Assembly: GCA_963777435.1 (NCBI GenBank)
Contig: CAVZQT010000003.1
Location: 1,488,001-1,552,000, forward strand
DNA from: AP-15 sp963777435
GTDB taxonomy: Bacteria; Pseudomonadota; Alphaproteobacteria; ATCC43930; CGMCC-115725
Reading direction: 5' to 3'
DNA length: 64,000 nt
Positions 19,573 to 28,477 of this stretch are shown here, piece after piece; the first letter of the stretch is position 1; every line of letters starts with the position of its first letter. The translations under genes were made by a program, and so were the position numbers. Under the pieces are notes generated by a model. That model was not told the DNA's origin and made no database searches. It saw only the letters and a program-made list of their open reading frames with translations.

Positions 19573-19797
19573 TCCTGTCCTCCTCAAAGCCGGCGGTTGC
19601 GCCGTCCGAAAATGCCGTCAAAACCGTATGCGCGCGTGTGGCCCGAGTTCAAACGAGCGGCGGCTAGCACTGACTCGAGCCTCGCGCGGTCAACTTTACG
19701 CCTGGCGCGGTCAATCCGGCGACCTCGCGCGCCTGTGGAACCGGTTTTGGCCGCGGGGAGCGGAACCCGGCTGCCCAACCGTCTGTAAACTGAGGGC

Positions 19798-20764
19798 ATG
19801 TGGAGGTCTTCGCAGTCGCTACCGATTTTTGCCGCGGTGCTGGGGTTGATCGCGGCATCGGGCGGCAGCGCTTTCGGCGCTGCTGCGTCGGGCGACCAAT
19901 CGCCGCCTGAAGCCTCGTCTCCGCCATCCCCACAACTAAAAACCGCCCAACCGTCTTGGCCAGCACCAGGAGCCTGGGCTCCAATCCCGCCCCGACAAAC
20001 AAGCCCAACCCCGCCGCCCGCAGCGGACGCCTCGGCCCCTTTGCCGTCTCAAGAAGTTACCTCCCAACCGCCAGCGCCGGCGCTGAAATCCCCGGCCGCC
20101 TTGCCGTCCCGAGAAACTAATTCCCAATCCGCGTCGCGCGCAGCGGAATCTCCGTCCGGGCTTCCCTGGTCGGCCGGAGAGGCAGTCCCACAAAGGCCGC
20201 CGCCGCGAGCGCGCCCTGCGGCGCGGTCACCGGAGGGGAGTCCCGTCAGCGGCACTGCAAGGCTCGTCCAGACAGCCGATACCAGGCGGGCGGGCGCCGA
20301 GACCCGCGCCGGAAAGCCCTGACCTCGCCGAGCAGGCGAGCAAGTTCATGAGCTCCTACTGGCGGCAGTCTAGCGCGAGCGGCGACGCCGCCTTACGCTA
20401 CCTCGGCTCGGTCTATGCCCGGGTCGTAGATTACTACGGGCAACAAAGAACCCGGGACAGCGTCCTACAGGACAAGCACGCGTTCCTGCGGCGCTGGCCG
20501 GACCGGCAGACCTGGCCGGCCTCCGCGGCAGGGAGCGCGAGGGTATACTGTGACACAGCGAGCGCCGAGTGCGAGATCACCGGCCTTCGAGAATTTGAAG
20601 CGGAGAGTCCGGAGCGGGACGCTCGCTCGGCTGGGGTGGTCCGCTACTCGTACAAGCTTCGTTTCGTGAACGGAACGGCGCAGATCGTGGCCGAAAGCAG
20701 CAAGGTCGTCGCTGCAAGTCCAGTAGCCGCCACCTCTCCGGCTGCTCTGCTCTCGCCCCGTTGA
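19798..20764 (+). pseudogene. Secreted Pro-rich protein with C-terminal NTF2-like domain, frameshifted
   Basis: The first part begins with a signal peptide (MWRSSQSLPIFAAVLGLIAA) and continues as a long Pro/Ala/Ser-rich linker. The second part, in another frame, is a compact alpha/beta domain: MSSYWRQSSASGDAALRYLG, then YARVVDYYGQQRTRDSVLQD and HAFLRRWPDRQTWP. Upstream of the internal Met the second frame already reads PAPESPDLAEQASKF, and the internal Met has no ribosome-binding site. One gene with an indel in the low-complexity linker (between about 20160 and 20320) is therefore preferred over two genes. The C-terminal domain resembles those found after caspase-like or Pro-rich regions in other alphaproteobacteria; its role is unknown. 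Treated as broken as read. Confidence 0.6.
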
Positions 20765-20835
20765 GTTCATCATGCCCGGCCGGCGGCCGACCGCAGGGAT
20801 TATGCCTTGCTCAAGCTTTGGGCGCGAACTCCTGT

Positions 20836-22500
20836 TCAGTCGAATAATGTCGCGAGGCGCTGCTTGATATTGTCGCCAATGTAGAGCGCCAGCGCCTGGA
20901 TCGTTGAGGTCGGATTGACCCCACCCGAGGTGACCCAGATGCTGCCATCGACGATAAACAGGTTCTTTACGTCGTGGCAGCGCCCCCACTCGTTGACGAC
21001 GGAACGGTCGGGGTCCACGCCCATGCGCGCCGTGCCCAAGAGGTGGCCGGGGCTGTTCAGTTGGGTGCGGGAGGTGGAGATGTTTTTCGCCCCCGCCGCC
21101 GCCAGGATTTCCGAGGCGCGGGCAATCCCGTGTTCCATCATCGCCCGCGTGTTCTCACTTATCGCGTAATCGATTTTCGGCGCCGGAATACCGTGGCTAT
21201 CCTTTAGCACCGGGTCCAATGTGACGCGGTTATGCTCCTCCGGCAGGTCCTCGCAGGCGACGCCGATCTGCAGGCGATGGCCGAAGAGCCTGCGATAAAC
21301 GCGGTGATGGTCGTTGCCCCACGGCAGGCGACCCGCGGCCATGCTGGTGATCGCCTCGTTGACCGGGCCGGTGCCGCGGGCGAATTGCAGCGTGTAGCCG
21401 CGCACAAACCCGCGCGAGCGATCAGTCTCGTAGAACTCCTTGCTCCACATCACGGTCATGGGCCCGCGGTGGCCATCGACCTCCTCGTCGACATAGCCTG
21501 CCACCTGCGGCCACGGGTGCAGCATCAAATTCCGGCCGACGAGGCCGGAAGAATTGGCCAAGCCGGTGGGAAAACGGGCCGAGGCCGAATTTAAGAGCAG
21601 CCGCGGTGTGCCGATGCCGTTCGCGGCCAAGATCACGACCTCTGCCGGCTGGAACCGCTCCACTCCTTTCGAGTCGTAATAGATTACGCCCGACGCCATG
21701 CCGTGTTGATTGGTGGTGATCTCGCGCACCCGGCAGCGCGTGCGCAGCTCGACCCTGGCGCGCAGCGCATGCGGCCAGTAGGTGAGGTCCACGCTCGCCT
21801 TGGCGCCCTGGGCGCAACCCGGCGTGCAATGGCCGAGGTTGATGCACTTGCCGCGCCCGTCATATTCGGTGGTCGCGACCGCGATGTCGGACGGCCACCA
21901 ATGCCAACCCAGCTGGTTCATCGCCCGCGCGTAGCGGGTGCCGGTTTTCCCCAATGGCACTGGCGGCATGGGTGGCTGGTGCAGCGGATAGCCGGGATCG
22001 CCCGCTAAGCCGGCGACACCCGTCATGCGGTCGTTCTCGGCAAAATAAGGCTCCAATGTCCAGTAATCGATCGGCCAATCATCCGCCACCCCGTCCAGCG
22101 CGCGTACACGAAAGTCGGAGGGATGCAGGCGCGGGTAGTGCGCGGTGAACAGGATCGTGCCGCCGCCGACGCCGTTGAAGTTGGCGATCTTCATCGGGGA
22201 GTCGACGTCGTTGATCGGGTAATCGGTATCGCCCCCCCGGCGGTTGGGGCTGATGTCGAAATCGCCGTAGCGGCGCGCTTCCCAGTCGCGGCCGTTGCTC
22301 GGGAATTCGGTCGATTTGACCCAGTCGCCCTGCTCGAGGCACAGGATCTTCATGCGCGTTTCGGCGAGACTCCAAGCCACCGCAGCACCGGAGGCGCCGG
22401 CGCCGACGATCACGACATCGACGATTTCGTCGCTCGGTCGAGCGGCGCTGGGGCGGTTAGTGTCGGGGCGGTCGGTGTCGGAAATTGCTTCTTCGGTCAT
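20836..22500 (-). CDS. GMC-family FAD oxidoreductase
   Basis: The product is 554 aa from the ATG at 22500 (MTEEAISDTD); an upstream in-frame Met is less likely. The FAD-binding fold is VVIVGAGASGAAVAWSLAE near residue 30, followed by the GMC signature NFNGVGGGTILFTAHYPRLH. A Cys-rich INLGHCTPGCAQGAKAS segment is present. The C-terminal motif has catalytic His in PGHLLGTARMG and Asn in GGVNPTSTIQALAL. Relatives are flavin dehydrogenases of sugars or alcohols, often passing electrons to a cytochrome. No cytochrome or small Tat subunit is adjacent, so the electron acceptor is unclear. It is divergently arranged with the amidohydrolase at 22637, sharing a 136-base promoter region. Confidence 0.9.
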   Translation of the reverse strand: MTEEAISDTDRPDTNRPSAARPSDEIVDVVIVGAGASGAAVAWSLAETRMKILCLEQGDWVKSTEFPSNGRDWEARRYGDFDISPNRRGGDTDYPINDVDSPMKIANFNGVGGGTILFTAHYPRLHPSDFRVRALDGVADDWPIDYWTLEPYFAENDRMTGVAGLAGDPGYPLHQPPMPPVPLGKTGTRYARAMNQLGWHWWPSDIAVATTEYDGRGKCINLGHCTPGCAQGAKASVDLTYWPHALRARVELRTRCRVREITTNQHGMASGVIYYDSKGVERFQPAEVVILAANGIGTPRLLLNSASARFPTGLANSSGLVGRNLMLHPWPQVAGYVDEEVDGHRGPMTVMWSKEFYETDRSRGFVRGYTLQFARGTGPVNEAITSMAAGRLPWGNDHHRVYRRLFGHRLQIGVACEDLPEEHNRVTLDPVLKDSHGIPAPKIDYAISENTRAMMEHGIARASEILAAAGAKNISTSRTQLNSPGHLLGTARMGVDPDRSVVNEWGRCHDVKNLFIVDGSIWVTSGGVNPTSTIQALALYIGDNIKQRLATLFD

Positions 22501-22636
22501 TGTCAAATTTCCCGTGCCGTCATCCTCGCACCATGCTGTCGGCCACACTGGGACCCGGTTTGGATACTATCAGCGGATTCAGTGATCAGGGTATTCTAGG
22601 ACGGCTGAATATCCTCGGCGCAAAGGATAAAGCCAG

Positions 22637-23447
22637 ATGCTGATTGTCGATGGCCAGATCCATCTCTGGGAAAAGGGTACGCCGTCCCCGCAACATCGTC
22701 AGGAGCCGTACTCGGCGGAGCAGGCGATCGCCGCGATGGACGAAGCCGGTGTCGACCGGGCATTGATCCACCCGGTGCTGTGGGATCCCGATTCGAACGA
22801 ATTGGCCATCGCCGCGGTGCGCAAATACCCGAACCGATTTGCCATCATGGGGTGGTTCTATCTCGACGACCCAAATGGCCGACCTCGTCGCGCACTGGAA
22901 AGAGCGGCCGGGCATGCTCGGCCTGCGCTTTTACTTCAACGAACGGCACAAACGCGAGTGGATGACCGATGGCAGCCTCGACTGGCTCTGGCCCGCGGCC
23001 GAGCGGGCGGGCGTGCCGGTAGCGCTCGCCGCCGCGTTGTTCTTGCCTACGGTCGGCCAGATCGCCGAGAATCACCCTAGGCTCAAGCTGATCATCGACC
23101 ATATGGCGGTGCCGCCAGGAAGCCATGGCGAGTCTGCCTATCGCTTTCAGCCCGAGCTGCTGGCGCTCGCCAAATATCCGAATGTCGCGGTGAAGGCGAC
23201 CGGTCAGCCCGGCTACGCCGAAGACGCCTATCCGTTCCGCAGCTTCCACGAGCATCTACATCGCGTTTTCGACGCGTTCGGGCCCGATCGGGTGTTCTGG
23301 GGCACCGACATCACGCGTATGCCGTGCTCGTGGCGGCAATGCGTGACGGTGTTCACTGAGGAACTGCCGTGGCTAAAAGGCCGCGATCTCGAGCTGGTAA
23401 TGGGCGAAGCCCTGTGCAACTGGGTCGGCTGGCGTCTTCCCGGCTAA
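22637..23447 (+). pseudogene. Amidohydrolase family 2 protein, frameshifted
   Basis: The N-terminal piece MLIVDGQIHLWEKGTPSPQH holds the D-x-Q-x-H metal site and runs to FAIMGWFYLDDP. The rest, in another frame, starts QMADLVAHWKERPGMLGLRF and continues with LKLIIDHMAVPP, YPNVAVKATGQPGYAEDAYP and FGPDRVFWGTDITRMPCSWR with the late Asp. The change of frame is in a short C run at about 22870; one extra C (or two missing bases) explains it. The restored length is about 269 aa, normal for lactonase-like PF04909 hydrolases. All catalytic motifs survive, so a sequencing error is plausible. The substrate is unknown. Confidence 0.8.
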
Positions 23448-23504
23448 GCGCGGGTATCGACAGCGGGAACTATACGGTAGCTTCTCCGTTGGTTGCCGCG
23501 CTGA

Positions 23505-23873
23505 CTAAGCGACGCAGATGCCCGGTATCGCGACCTTTTGGAACAGGTGTGGGGAAGCGATGGCTGAGGATGGATAGGTTGAGAGCTTTGCCCTGAACTC
23601 TGGATTCGTGAAGGCAGCCCGGAAGTCTGCGGTCAATTCCCACACGGCATAGTTCAGATAAGTCGGACTTTCACCGATTGCGCGGTGAAGCTGGGTCGAG
23701 ATGAAGCCCTGCTGCCGCTTCATGAAGTGCGCGTCGTCCTGCCAGGCTTGGAGGAAGCTCTGCTCATCGGCCTTGTCGAGCGTGAAGACGTTGACGAGCA
23801 CAACGGGCGACGCATCGACAGCGATCTGACGCTCGATCGGAAAGGCGGGGTCGAGTGGACGCAGGAGGGACAT
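23505..23873 (-). CDS. Antibiotic biosynthesis monooxygenase (ABM)-like protein
   Basis: The product is 122 aa from the ATG at 23871-23873 (MSLLRPLDPAFPIERQIAVD). It has one ABM-type ferredoxin-like domain: VVLVNVFTLDKADEQSFLQA, then the FMKRQQGFISTQLHRAI helix-strand and YLNYAVWELTADFRAAF. Family members are cofactorless oxygenases or small binding proteins that dimerise through this fold. A GGAGGGA-like stretch precedes the start. It lies next to the amidohydrolase at 22.6-23.4 kb, tail to tail, and opposite the RibD-C gene. The substrate is unknown. Confidence 0.8.
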   Translation of the reverse strand: MSLLRPLDPAFPIERQIAVDASPVVLVNVFTLDKADEQSFLQAWQDDAHFMKRQQGFISTQLHRAIGESPTYLNYAVWELTADFRAAFTNPEFRAKLSTYPSSAIASPHLFQKVAIPGICVA

Positions 23874-23923
23874 GGCAGGCTCCGTTCGACGTGTGGTAGG
23901 GCATACGTCACTGGGACGCGAAT

Positions 23924-24619
23924 ATGAAGCCGTATCTGATCTGCCACATGAACGCGAGCGTCGACGGGCGCATTCTCGGCAGCCGATGGCGGCCCGCCGA
24001 GAACCGCATGCCGGGGCTGTTCGAGCGCCTGCACGAGCAGCTCGGCGGCGGCTCCTGGCTGATCGGCCGGGTGACCGGCAGCGAATACGCCAAGGCCAAG
24101 GCCTACCCCGATCACACCGACCAGACCTATCCGCGGGAACCTTGGCTCGCTCGCCGCGATGCCGCGGCCTATGGCATAGCACTCGATGCGCAGGGCAAGA
24201 TTGCCTGGGGACGATCCGACATCGGCGGCGACCCGATCGTCGTGGTGCTGACCGAGAGCGTGTCTGACGCGCATCTGGCGGGCCTGCGCCAGGATGGCGT
24301 CTCTTACATTTTCGCCGGCGAGCAGCAGCTCGATCTGGGATTGGCGCTGGAGATCCTGAACCGCGAGCTGAGCGTCGAACGCCTGCTGCTCGAAGGCGGC
24401 GGCGGCTCGAACGGGTCTTTTTTGCGGGCGGGCCTGATCGACGAGATCAGCGTCGCGATCTGCCCCGCCGTCGATGGGGCAAAGGGCGCGCCAAGCATCT
24501 TCAACTCGAGCGACAAGGATGCCGGCGTCGCAGCCTCGATCCGCTCGATGACATTGGCGAGCTGCGAGGTGTTGGAGGGCGGCGTGGTCTGGCTCCGTTA
24601 TCGCCTCCAAACCCGCTGA
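23924..24619 (+). CDS. RibD C-terminal domain (dihydrofolate-reductase-like) protein
   Basis: This 231-aa protein has the RibD reductase-type fold: KPYLICHMNASVDGRILGSR at the N-terminus, SWLIGRVTGSEYAKAKAY, GQQQLDLGLALEILNREL-like helix and the NADP-binding VERLLLEGGGGSNGSFL. The family includes riboflavin-pathway reductases and many uncharacterised NADPH reductases. It stands alone, without the deaminase domain, so it is not a standard RibD. It is divergent from the ABM gene. The gene ends just before a strong bidirectional hairpin shared with the VOC gene on the other strand. Confidence 0.85.
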   Translation: MKPYLICHMNASVDGRILGSRWRPAENRMPGLFERLHEQLGGGSWLIGRVTGSEYAKAKAYPDHTDQTYPREPWLARRDAAAYGIALDAQGKIAWGRSDIGGDPIVVVLTESVSDAHLAGLRQDGVSYIFAGEQQLDLGLALEILNRELSVERLLLEGGGGSNGSFLRAGLIDEISVAICPAVDGAKGAPSIFNSSDKDAGVAASIRSMTLASCEVLEGGVVWLRYRLQTR

Positions 24620-24623
24620 TACG

Positions 24624-24654
24624 AAAAGGGCCGCCCGGACTAGGCGGCCCTCTT
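24624..24654 (-). terminator. Hairpin terminator between convergent genes
   Basis: The stem AGGGCCGCC (24627-24635) pairs perfectly with GGCGGCCCT (24643-24651) around a seven-base loop. On the minus strand it is followed by TTTT, making a factor-independent terminator for the VOC gene. On the plus strand it may also stop RibD-C transcription, though the tail there is weaker. Confidence 0.75.
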
Positions 24655-24674
24655 CAATCCCGAGCCGCGATAAT

Positions 24675-25058
24675 TCAGGCAGGCATGCGATGAAGCCCGA
24701 CGATCTTGTTGCCGTCGGGATCGCGCAAATAAGCGAGATACATCTGCCCGGCAGCACCTTGGCGGATGCCTGGCGGGTCCTCGATCGACGTGCCGCCATT
24801 CGCGACGCCGGCATCGTGCCACGCCTTGGCCTGCTCGTCGCTGCTCATCAAAAAGCCGATCGTGCCGCCATTGGCGGGGCTGGCAGACTTGCCGTCGATT
24901 GGCTTCGACACCATGAAGCGCCCGCCATTATGCGCATAGGCCAGCCGGCCCCTGGCGTCCGGGGTGGCCGGACTAACGCCGAGCACTCCGAAGATTGCGT
25001 CGTAGAATTTCTTCGACCGGGCGATGTCGTTGCTCCCGACCATAACATGGCTAAACAT
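24675..25058 (-). CDS. VOC family (glyoxalase-like) protein
   Basis: This 127-aa product starts MFSHVMVGSNDIARSKKFYD, the standard opening beta-alpha of the vicinal-oxygen-chelate fold, with the first metal His at position 4. The second half has GTIGFLMSSDEQAKAWHDAG and closes YLAYLRDPDGNKIVGLHRM. The usual metal Glu near the C-terminus is not obvious, so catalytic activity is uncertain. The start at 25058 follows GGGGAGAG. Such small proteins act in glyoxal or antibiotic detoxification or aromatic cleavage; the substrate is unknown. Confidence 0.85.
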   Translation of the reverse strand: MFSHVMVGSNDIARSKKFYDAIFGVLGVSPATPDARGRLAYAHNGGRFMVSKPIDGKSASPANGGTIGFLMSSDEQAKAWHDAGVANGGTSIEDPPGIRQGAAGQMYLAYLRDPDGNKIVGLHRMPA

Positions 25059-25298
25059 TCCGTTCTCTCCCCTGATCAGCATCACAGGCGCACGCCACCT
25101 CCGCCCCTCGGCAGAACGCGGCTTGCGGGCCGGGAACATTATGTTGGGGGGACGACCGGCAAAACAGGAAAATCTCTCCCCATCATCATAGTGGTCGCCG
25201 GCCGATCCCAGGCGCGCGCACCACCCCAACCTTAGGTTCTCTTGGGTAGGTAGCCAAAATTTTCGCCGGCGCGATCGCCTAATCGCCGACCGGTCTTA

Positions 25299-25619
25299 GT
25301 GGCGGCGTTGCGGCGTCAAAAATCCGCTCGTTTGTTGCGTCCTCAGCTTGACGCGTATTTGACGGGAAGCCACTTTTCGCGCGCTGTGACAGATATAGAG
25401 TTCCTTGTGCGCTCCGCTCGCGCATTGGTTCTCGCCAGTCCGGAGCGGGCGACCGGTTTTCTAGTCCGCAGCGCTGCCGAAACCTTCGATCCTCGGCTGC
25501 GGACCCTGTTGCGCGCCGCGATTGCGGCGCTCGAAGAGGGGGAGCCGCGCCCGAAGCAAGCCCGCGCTTGGCTAGATCGTGCCGTGATCTACATGGAGCA
25601 CCGGCTTACCTGCCGATAA
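25299..25619 (+). CDS. Small hypothetical protein
   Basis: A 106-aa reading from a GTG at 25299. It is rich in Arg, Ala and Leu, with a helical pattern such as DIEFLVRSARALVLASPERA, LRTLLRAAIAALEEGEP and KQARAWLDRAVIYMEHR. No motif or family is recognised. It lies between two VOC genes; no strong Shine-Dalgarno is seen before the GTG and the start could lie elsewhere. The gene is plausible from its coherent helical composition but not certain. Confidence 0.45.
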   Translation: MAALRRQKSARLLRPQLDAYLTGSHFSRAVTDIEFLVRSARALVLASPERATGFLVRSAAETFDPRLRTLLRAAIAALEEGEPRPKQARAWLDRAVIYMEHRLTCR

Positions 25620-25763
25620 TGCCTGCGGTTGGGACGCCCTTGCCGGCCGCGAGCAAAGGCTTCACACCGTTGACGACAGCCGGTTCTTTCGCCACACCTA
25701 TGTTCGAGGGTCCGGCGGATGCCTTCGGCCGAGACCGTCCGCACTGCACAAAGGAGATCCTGC

Positions 25764-26168
25764 ATGAGTGTCGCGGCAATGAACCATTTCACCGTCTTGA
25801 GCGACGATCTCGAGGCGACCCGCCGCTTCTATTGCGATCTGTTCGGTTTCAAGGTGGGCTGGCGGCCGCCTTTCCAATTCCCCGGCTGGTGGCTTTATGC
25901 GGAGGGTGAGGATCGCGCGATCCTGCATGTCATTCAGCAGGACCCGCTGCCAAAGGAGCGCGCCGGCGTGCTCGATCACATGGCGTTCAGCGCCAAGGAC
26001 CTACCCGCCACTGTCGAGACTCTGAAGCGCGAAGGCATCGAATACGAGTTGCGGCGGTTGCCCGGCGGCGGCATTTGGCAGCTGTTTTTCCATGATCCGC
26101 ATGGCGCCAAGGTCGAGTTCGACTTTGACAAGGATGAGCCCGCGCCAGCCGGCTACGCTGCGGCGTAG
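25764..26168 (+). CDS. VOC family protein (glyoxalase/bleomycin-resistance-like)
   Basis: The product is 134 aa from the ATG at 25764, with AAGGAGAT upstream. It reads MNHFTVLSDDLEATRRFYCD with the first metal His, then VLDHMAFSAKDLPATVETLK with the second His, and closes QLFFHDPHGAKVEFDFD with the metal Glu. The His-His-Glu set is thus present, unlike in the neighbouring VOC gene at 24.7 kb. It is probably a metal-dependent lyase, dioxygenase or resistance protein; the substrate is unknown. Confidence 0.88.
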   Translation: MSVAAMNHFTVLSDDLEATRRFYCDLFGFKVGWRPPFQFPGWWLYAEGEDRAILHVIQQDPLPKERAGVLDHMAFSAKDLPATVETLKREGIEYELRRLPGGGIWQLFFHDPHGAKVEFDFDKDEPAPAGYAAA

Positions 26169-26231
26169 AGCTTTACGCTCGGCTGTAACAGAGAGCCGCT
26201 AACGCCAAGCGACCCGGCCGCTCCACCGCGG

Positions 26232-26567
26232 TTAGCGGCTCGCCGGCGGCTGCGGCTGTTTTGCGGGTGGCGGCAATCCGTGATCAAATCTGCGGCTTGC
26301 CGGAAGCTTGGCGAGACCGCGAAACAAGCCGAAAAACAGCCCGGCTTCGATAATTCCGACCAGGCTCCAGGCGAATAGCCCGGGGCCAACCAGCACGCCT
26401 GCCAGCCATCTCAAGATCGGCAGGCTCATAGCGGTGATCGACAACGCCACCCAGAGTGAATGGAAAGCCTGGCCGATCCGGTCGCTATGGTAAAAGAAGT
26501 CCGCGGCGCCAACGCTGAGCAAGGCCAATAACAGGGCGGACATCTCGACGGCGAGGATTTCCGGCAT
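26232..26567 (-). CDS. Small integral membrane protein, hypothetical
   Basis: The product is 111 aa, with GGAGAA placed before the ATG at 26567. Three hydrophobic segments are visible: VEMSALLLALLSVGAADFFY, SLWVALSITAMSLPILRWLA and LVGPGLFAWSLVGIIEAGLF. A Pro/Lys-rich tail (GLPPPAKQPQPPASR) probably lies in the cytoplasm or periplasm. No family is recognised. It is isolated between a VOC gene on the other strand and an AT-rich spacer. Confidence 0.65.
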   Translation of the reverse strand: MPEILAVEMSALLLALLSVGAADFFYHSDRIGQAFHSLWVALSITAMSLPILRWLAGVLVGPGLFAWSLVGIIEAGLFFGLFRGLAKLPASRRFDHGLPPPAKQPQPPASR

Positions 26568-26820
26568 GAGAATTCTCCGTCATGGCATCGAGCAGGCGCG
26601 GCGCGGTCTTCCATTAACCCGATTTTCGTTTCAAAATTGCTTAGCCCCTTGCTATTATTTATCGTTAACAATGTCGCTCGCCTTTACAGTTTTGCTCGCT
26701 GTCTAGAAAAATAGGACGCCATTTCAGCGGGATAGGGTTCTGGTGTAGCTCTTGCTATGAAAACAGCGCTGCGACGATCGACCGCGTCGGTCGAAGTCGG
26801 ACGCGAGGGAGGAGTCGTTA

Positions 26821-26961
26821 ATGCAGGCCCGGCTGGCCGAACAAAAGCTGCCGCTGTCGACCGCGATCCTATCCCACATCGCGCTCGGATTGTTGATGTG
26901 GAACCTAGCGCTTCGGCTGGCCCTGCTTCTCGGGAGTTGGGCCGCTGGTGGAACTCTGTGA
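26821..26961 (+). CDS. Possible 46-aa single-helix membrane protein
   Basis: A short open frame starts at the ATG at 26821 with GGGAGGAG about seven bases upstream, a near-ideal ribosome-binding site. It ends TGA at 26959-26961. The product begins MQARLAEQKLPLSTAILSHI and has one hydrophobic helix (ALGLLMWNLALRLALLLGSW). It ends 15 bases before the convergent lytic transglycosylase gene. The strong ribosome site and hydrophobic helix favour a real small protein, but no homologue is recognised. Confidence 0.45.
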   Translation: MQARLAEQKLPLSTAILSHIALGLLMWNLALRLALLLGSWAAGGTL

Positions 26962-26975
26962 GGCCGTCGCCAATT

Positions 26976-27623
26976 TCAGTGGGCATGCTCCATCGCCAAG
27001 CGCAAGGCCCTGTCAAGTTGGCCTTGAAACCGAGCGGTGCCGGGGTCGGGCGGAAAATGTCCATTTCCGACCAGGCTGGACCACGGGCCCAGATCGCCGC
27101 AGGGTAAATCTTGCGAGGCGCTCGGCTGAGGCGCTTTCGCCGGGGATTTCTGGCACAGACCGCTGTCGTGCATCACCCGGCCCAGATAAGCCGTCACGCC
27201 GGGCACCAAGCGATCGGTCGGCCGCCCCGCCTTAACCCAGGCGTTAAGATTGCCGATCCCCCAATTGTAAGCCGCGATCGCATCGGGCCAATCGCCGTAT
27301 CGGCGATAGAGTTGGGCCAGATAGGCGCGTCCGATTTCGCGGTTTTGATCGAGATCGAAACGGTCGCCGCCGCCGACGTCGGTCGCGGCCGCCTCGCTGA
27401 CCTGCATCGGCCCCTGGGGCCCGGTCGGGTCCATCCGCCACATCGCCTGATCGGCGCCGTGACTCAATTCGGCGCCATCGACCGCAAAAGCGATGCGATC
27501 GAGTGGGTTTACCACCGGGACCGCCGAAGAAGCGCGTGGCGCTTTCCGCCCACCGGCGAAGCTTGGCAGAACAAATATCAGGGTCAGCAGCGATACGATT
27601 GCCGCCGTTTTCCAATAGAACAT
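26976..27623 (-). CDS. Lytic transglycosylase, SLT domain
   Basis: This 215-aa product begins MFYWKTAAIVSLLTLIFVLP, an N-terminal signal or anchor, then a Pro-rich spacer. The transglycosylase domain (about 40-150) has the likely catalytic Glu in DGAELSHGAD, the GPQGPMQVSEAAATDV helix corresponding to GxxGLMQ, and RRYGDWPDAIAAYNWGIGNL typical of SLT goose-lysozyme-like folds. It cleaves peptidoglycan glycan strands with formation of 1,6-anhydro ends, in the periplasm. The start at 27623 is preferred because the upstream extension lies in AT-rich spacer. The C-terminal tail beyond about residue 160 matches nothing I recognise. Confidence 0.8.
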   Translation of the reverse strand: MFYWKTAAIVSLLTLIFVLPSFAGGRKAPRASSAVPVVNPLDRIAFAVDGAELSHGADQAMWRMDPTGPQGPMQVSEAAATDVGGGDRFDLDQNREIGRAYLAQLYRRYGDWPDAIAAYNWGIGNLNAWVKAGRPTDRLVPGVTAYLGRVMHDSGLCQKSPAKAPQPSASQDLPCGDLGPWSSLVGNGHFPPDPGTARFQGQLDRALRLAMEHAH

Positions 27624-27934
27624 TTTCGGCGATCCGTCTTTACCTGCAGGAGGCCAGTTTACCCGGTCGGCTGACCCTGTCAACGCAGTGATGTGTGGAA
27701 TATTACATGAACGATATTTGGAAACCATATATTGTGTTATATCCATTACTGTTGCGGCTCATCTGGGTTTCTCGCGTTGAAAGCAAACGCAGCCCGATCG
27801 CCTTTGGCGGATATCTGATGTGCTGGTGGAAAACGGAGTCGCTACCGCTCTATTCAATTTTCGGTTAAGAGGCGGTTCGGCCAAAGACGTCGCAGCCGGC
27901 CGCTTCGCAATTCTCCCGCCCGTGAGGAACTTCA

Positions 27935-28477
27935 ATGCACGCCGCTGCCAGTTCGTGTTGCGCCGACTTTTCTGAACAACCAGCCAATCGCCGGCAGCTA
28001 CTGCGCGCGTTCGCGCTCGCCGGGATTGCCGCGAGCTTGCCATTCGCCGCTCACGCCGCTGAGGGCGAGTATGAAGCCATGCTGTTGTCCTGCATCGACC
28101 CGCGCATGGTGACGCCGGTCTATAAGTACATGGACGGCCAGGGTCTCGGCGGCAAATACAGCCAGTTCTGTATCGCCGGCGCGGCGATCGCGGCCGTTGC
28201 GCCAAAATTCGCCGCTTGGCGGCCGGCGTTTTGGGACAACACCGCGACCTCCTACCAGCTGCACCGCATCAACAGGATCATCGCGATCGATCACCGCGAC
28301 TGCGGCGCCGCTAAGATCGCTTATGGGCCGGCGAGCGTCGCAACGCCGCAAGCCGAAACCGCCACGCACAAAAAAGCACTTGGCGAATTCCGCGAGGCCG
28401 TCGCCAAACATCACCCCGATTTAGCCGTCGTCACCGGGCTGATGGCGCTCGACGGCTCGATCGAGATCTTTACGTGA
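27935..28477 (+). CDS. Beta-carbonic-anhydrase-like protein with Tat-like signal
   Basis: The product is 180 aa. Residues 19-42 (RRQLLRAFALAGIAASLPFA) resemble a twin-arginine signal, with cleavage near AHA. The mature part has the beta-carbonic-anhydrase zinc and dyad pattern: Cys53, Asp55 and Arg57 in LLSCIDPRM, and His119 and Cys122 in IDHRDCGAAK. It is small and lacks some of the fold's usual length (200-220 aa), so activity is likely but unproven. It would interconvert CO2 and bicarbonate in the periplasm. Its stop overlaps the convergent amidase gene by eight bases. Confidence 0.75.
   Translation: MHAAASSCCADFSEQPANRRQLLRAFALAGIAASLPFAAHAAEGEYEAMLLSCIDPRMVTPVYKYMDGQGLGGKYSQFCIAGAAIAAVAPKFAAWRPAFWDNTATSYQLHRINRIIAIDHRDCGAAKIAYGPASVATPQAETATHKKALGEFREAVAKHHPDLAVVTGLMALDGSIEIFT

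Noticed and set aside
19798..20764. Two separate genes (Pro-rich and small NTF2-like)
   Set aside because: The second reading lacks a ribosome site and signal, and its frame is already open with matching composition before its first Met, so a frameshifted single gene is simpler.
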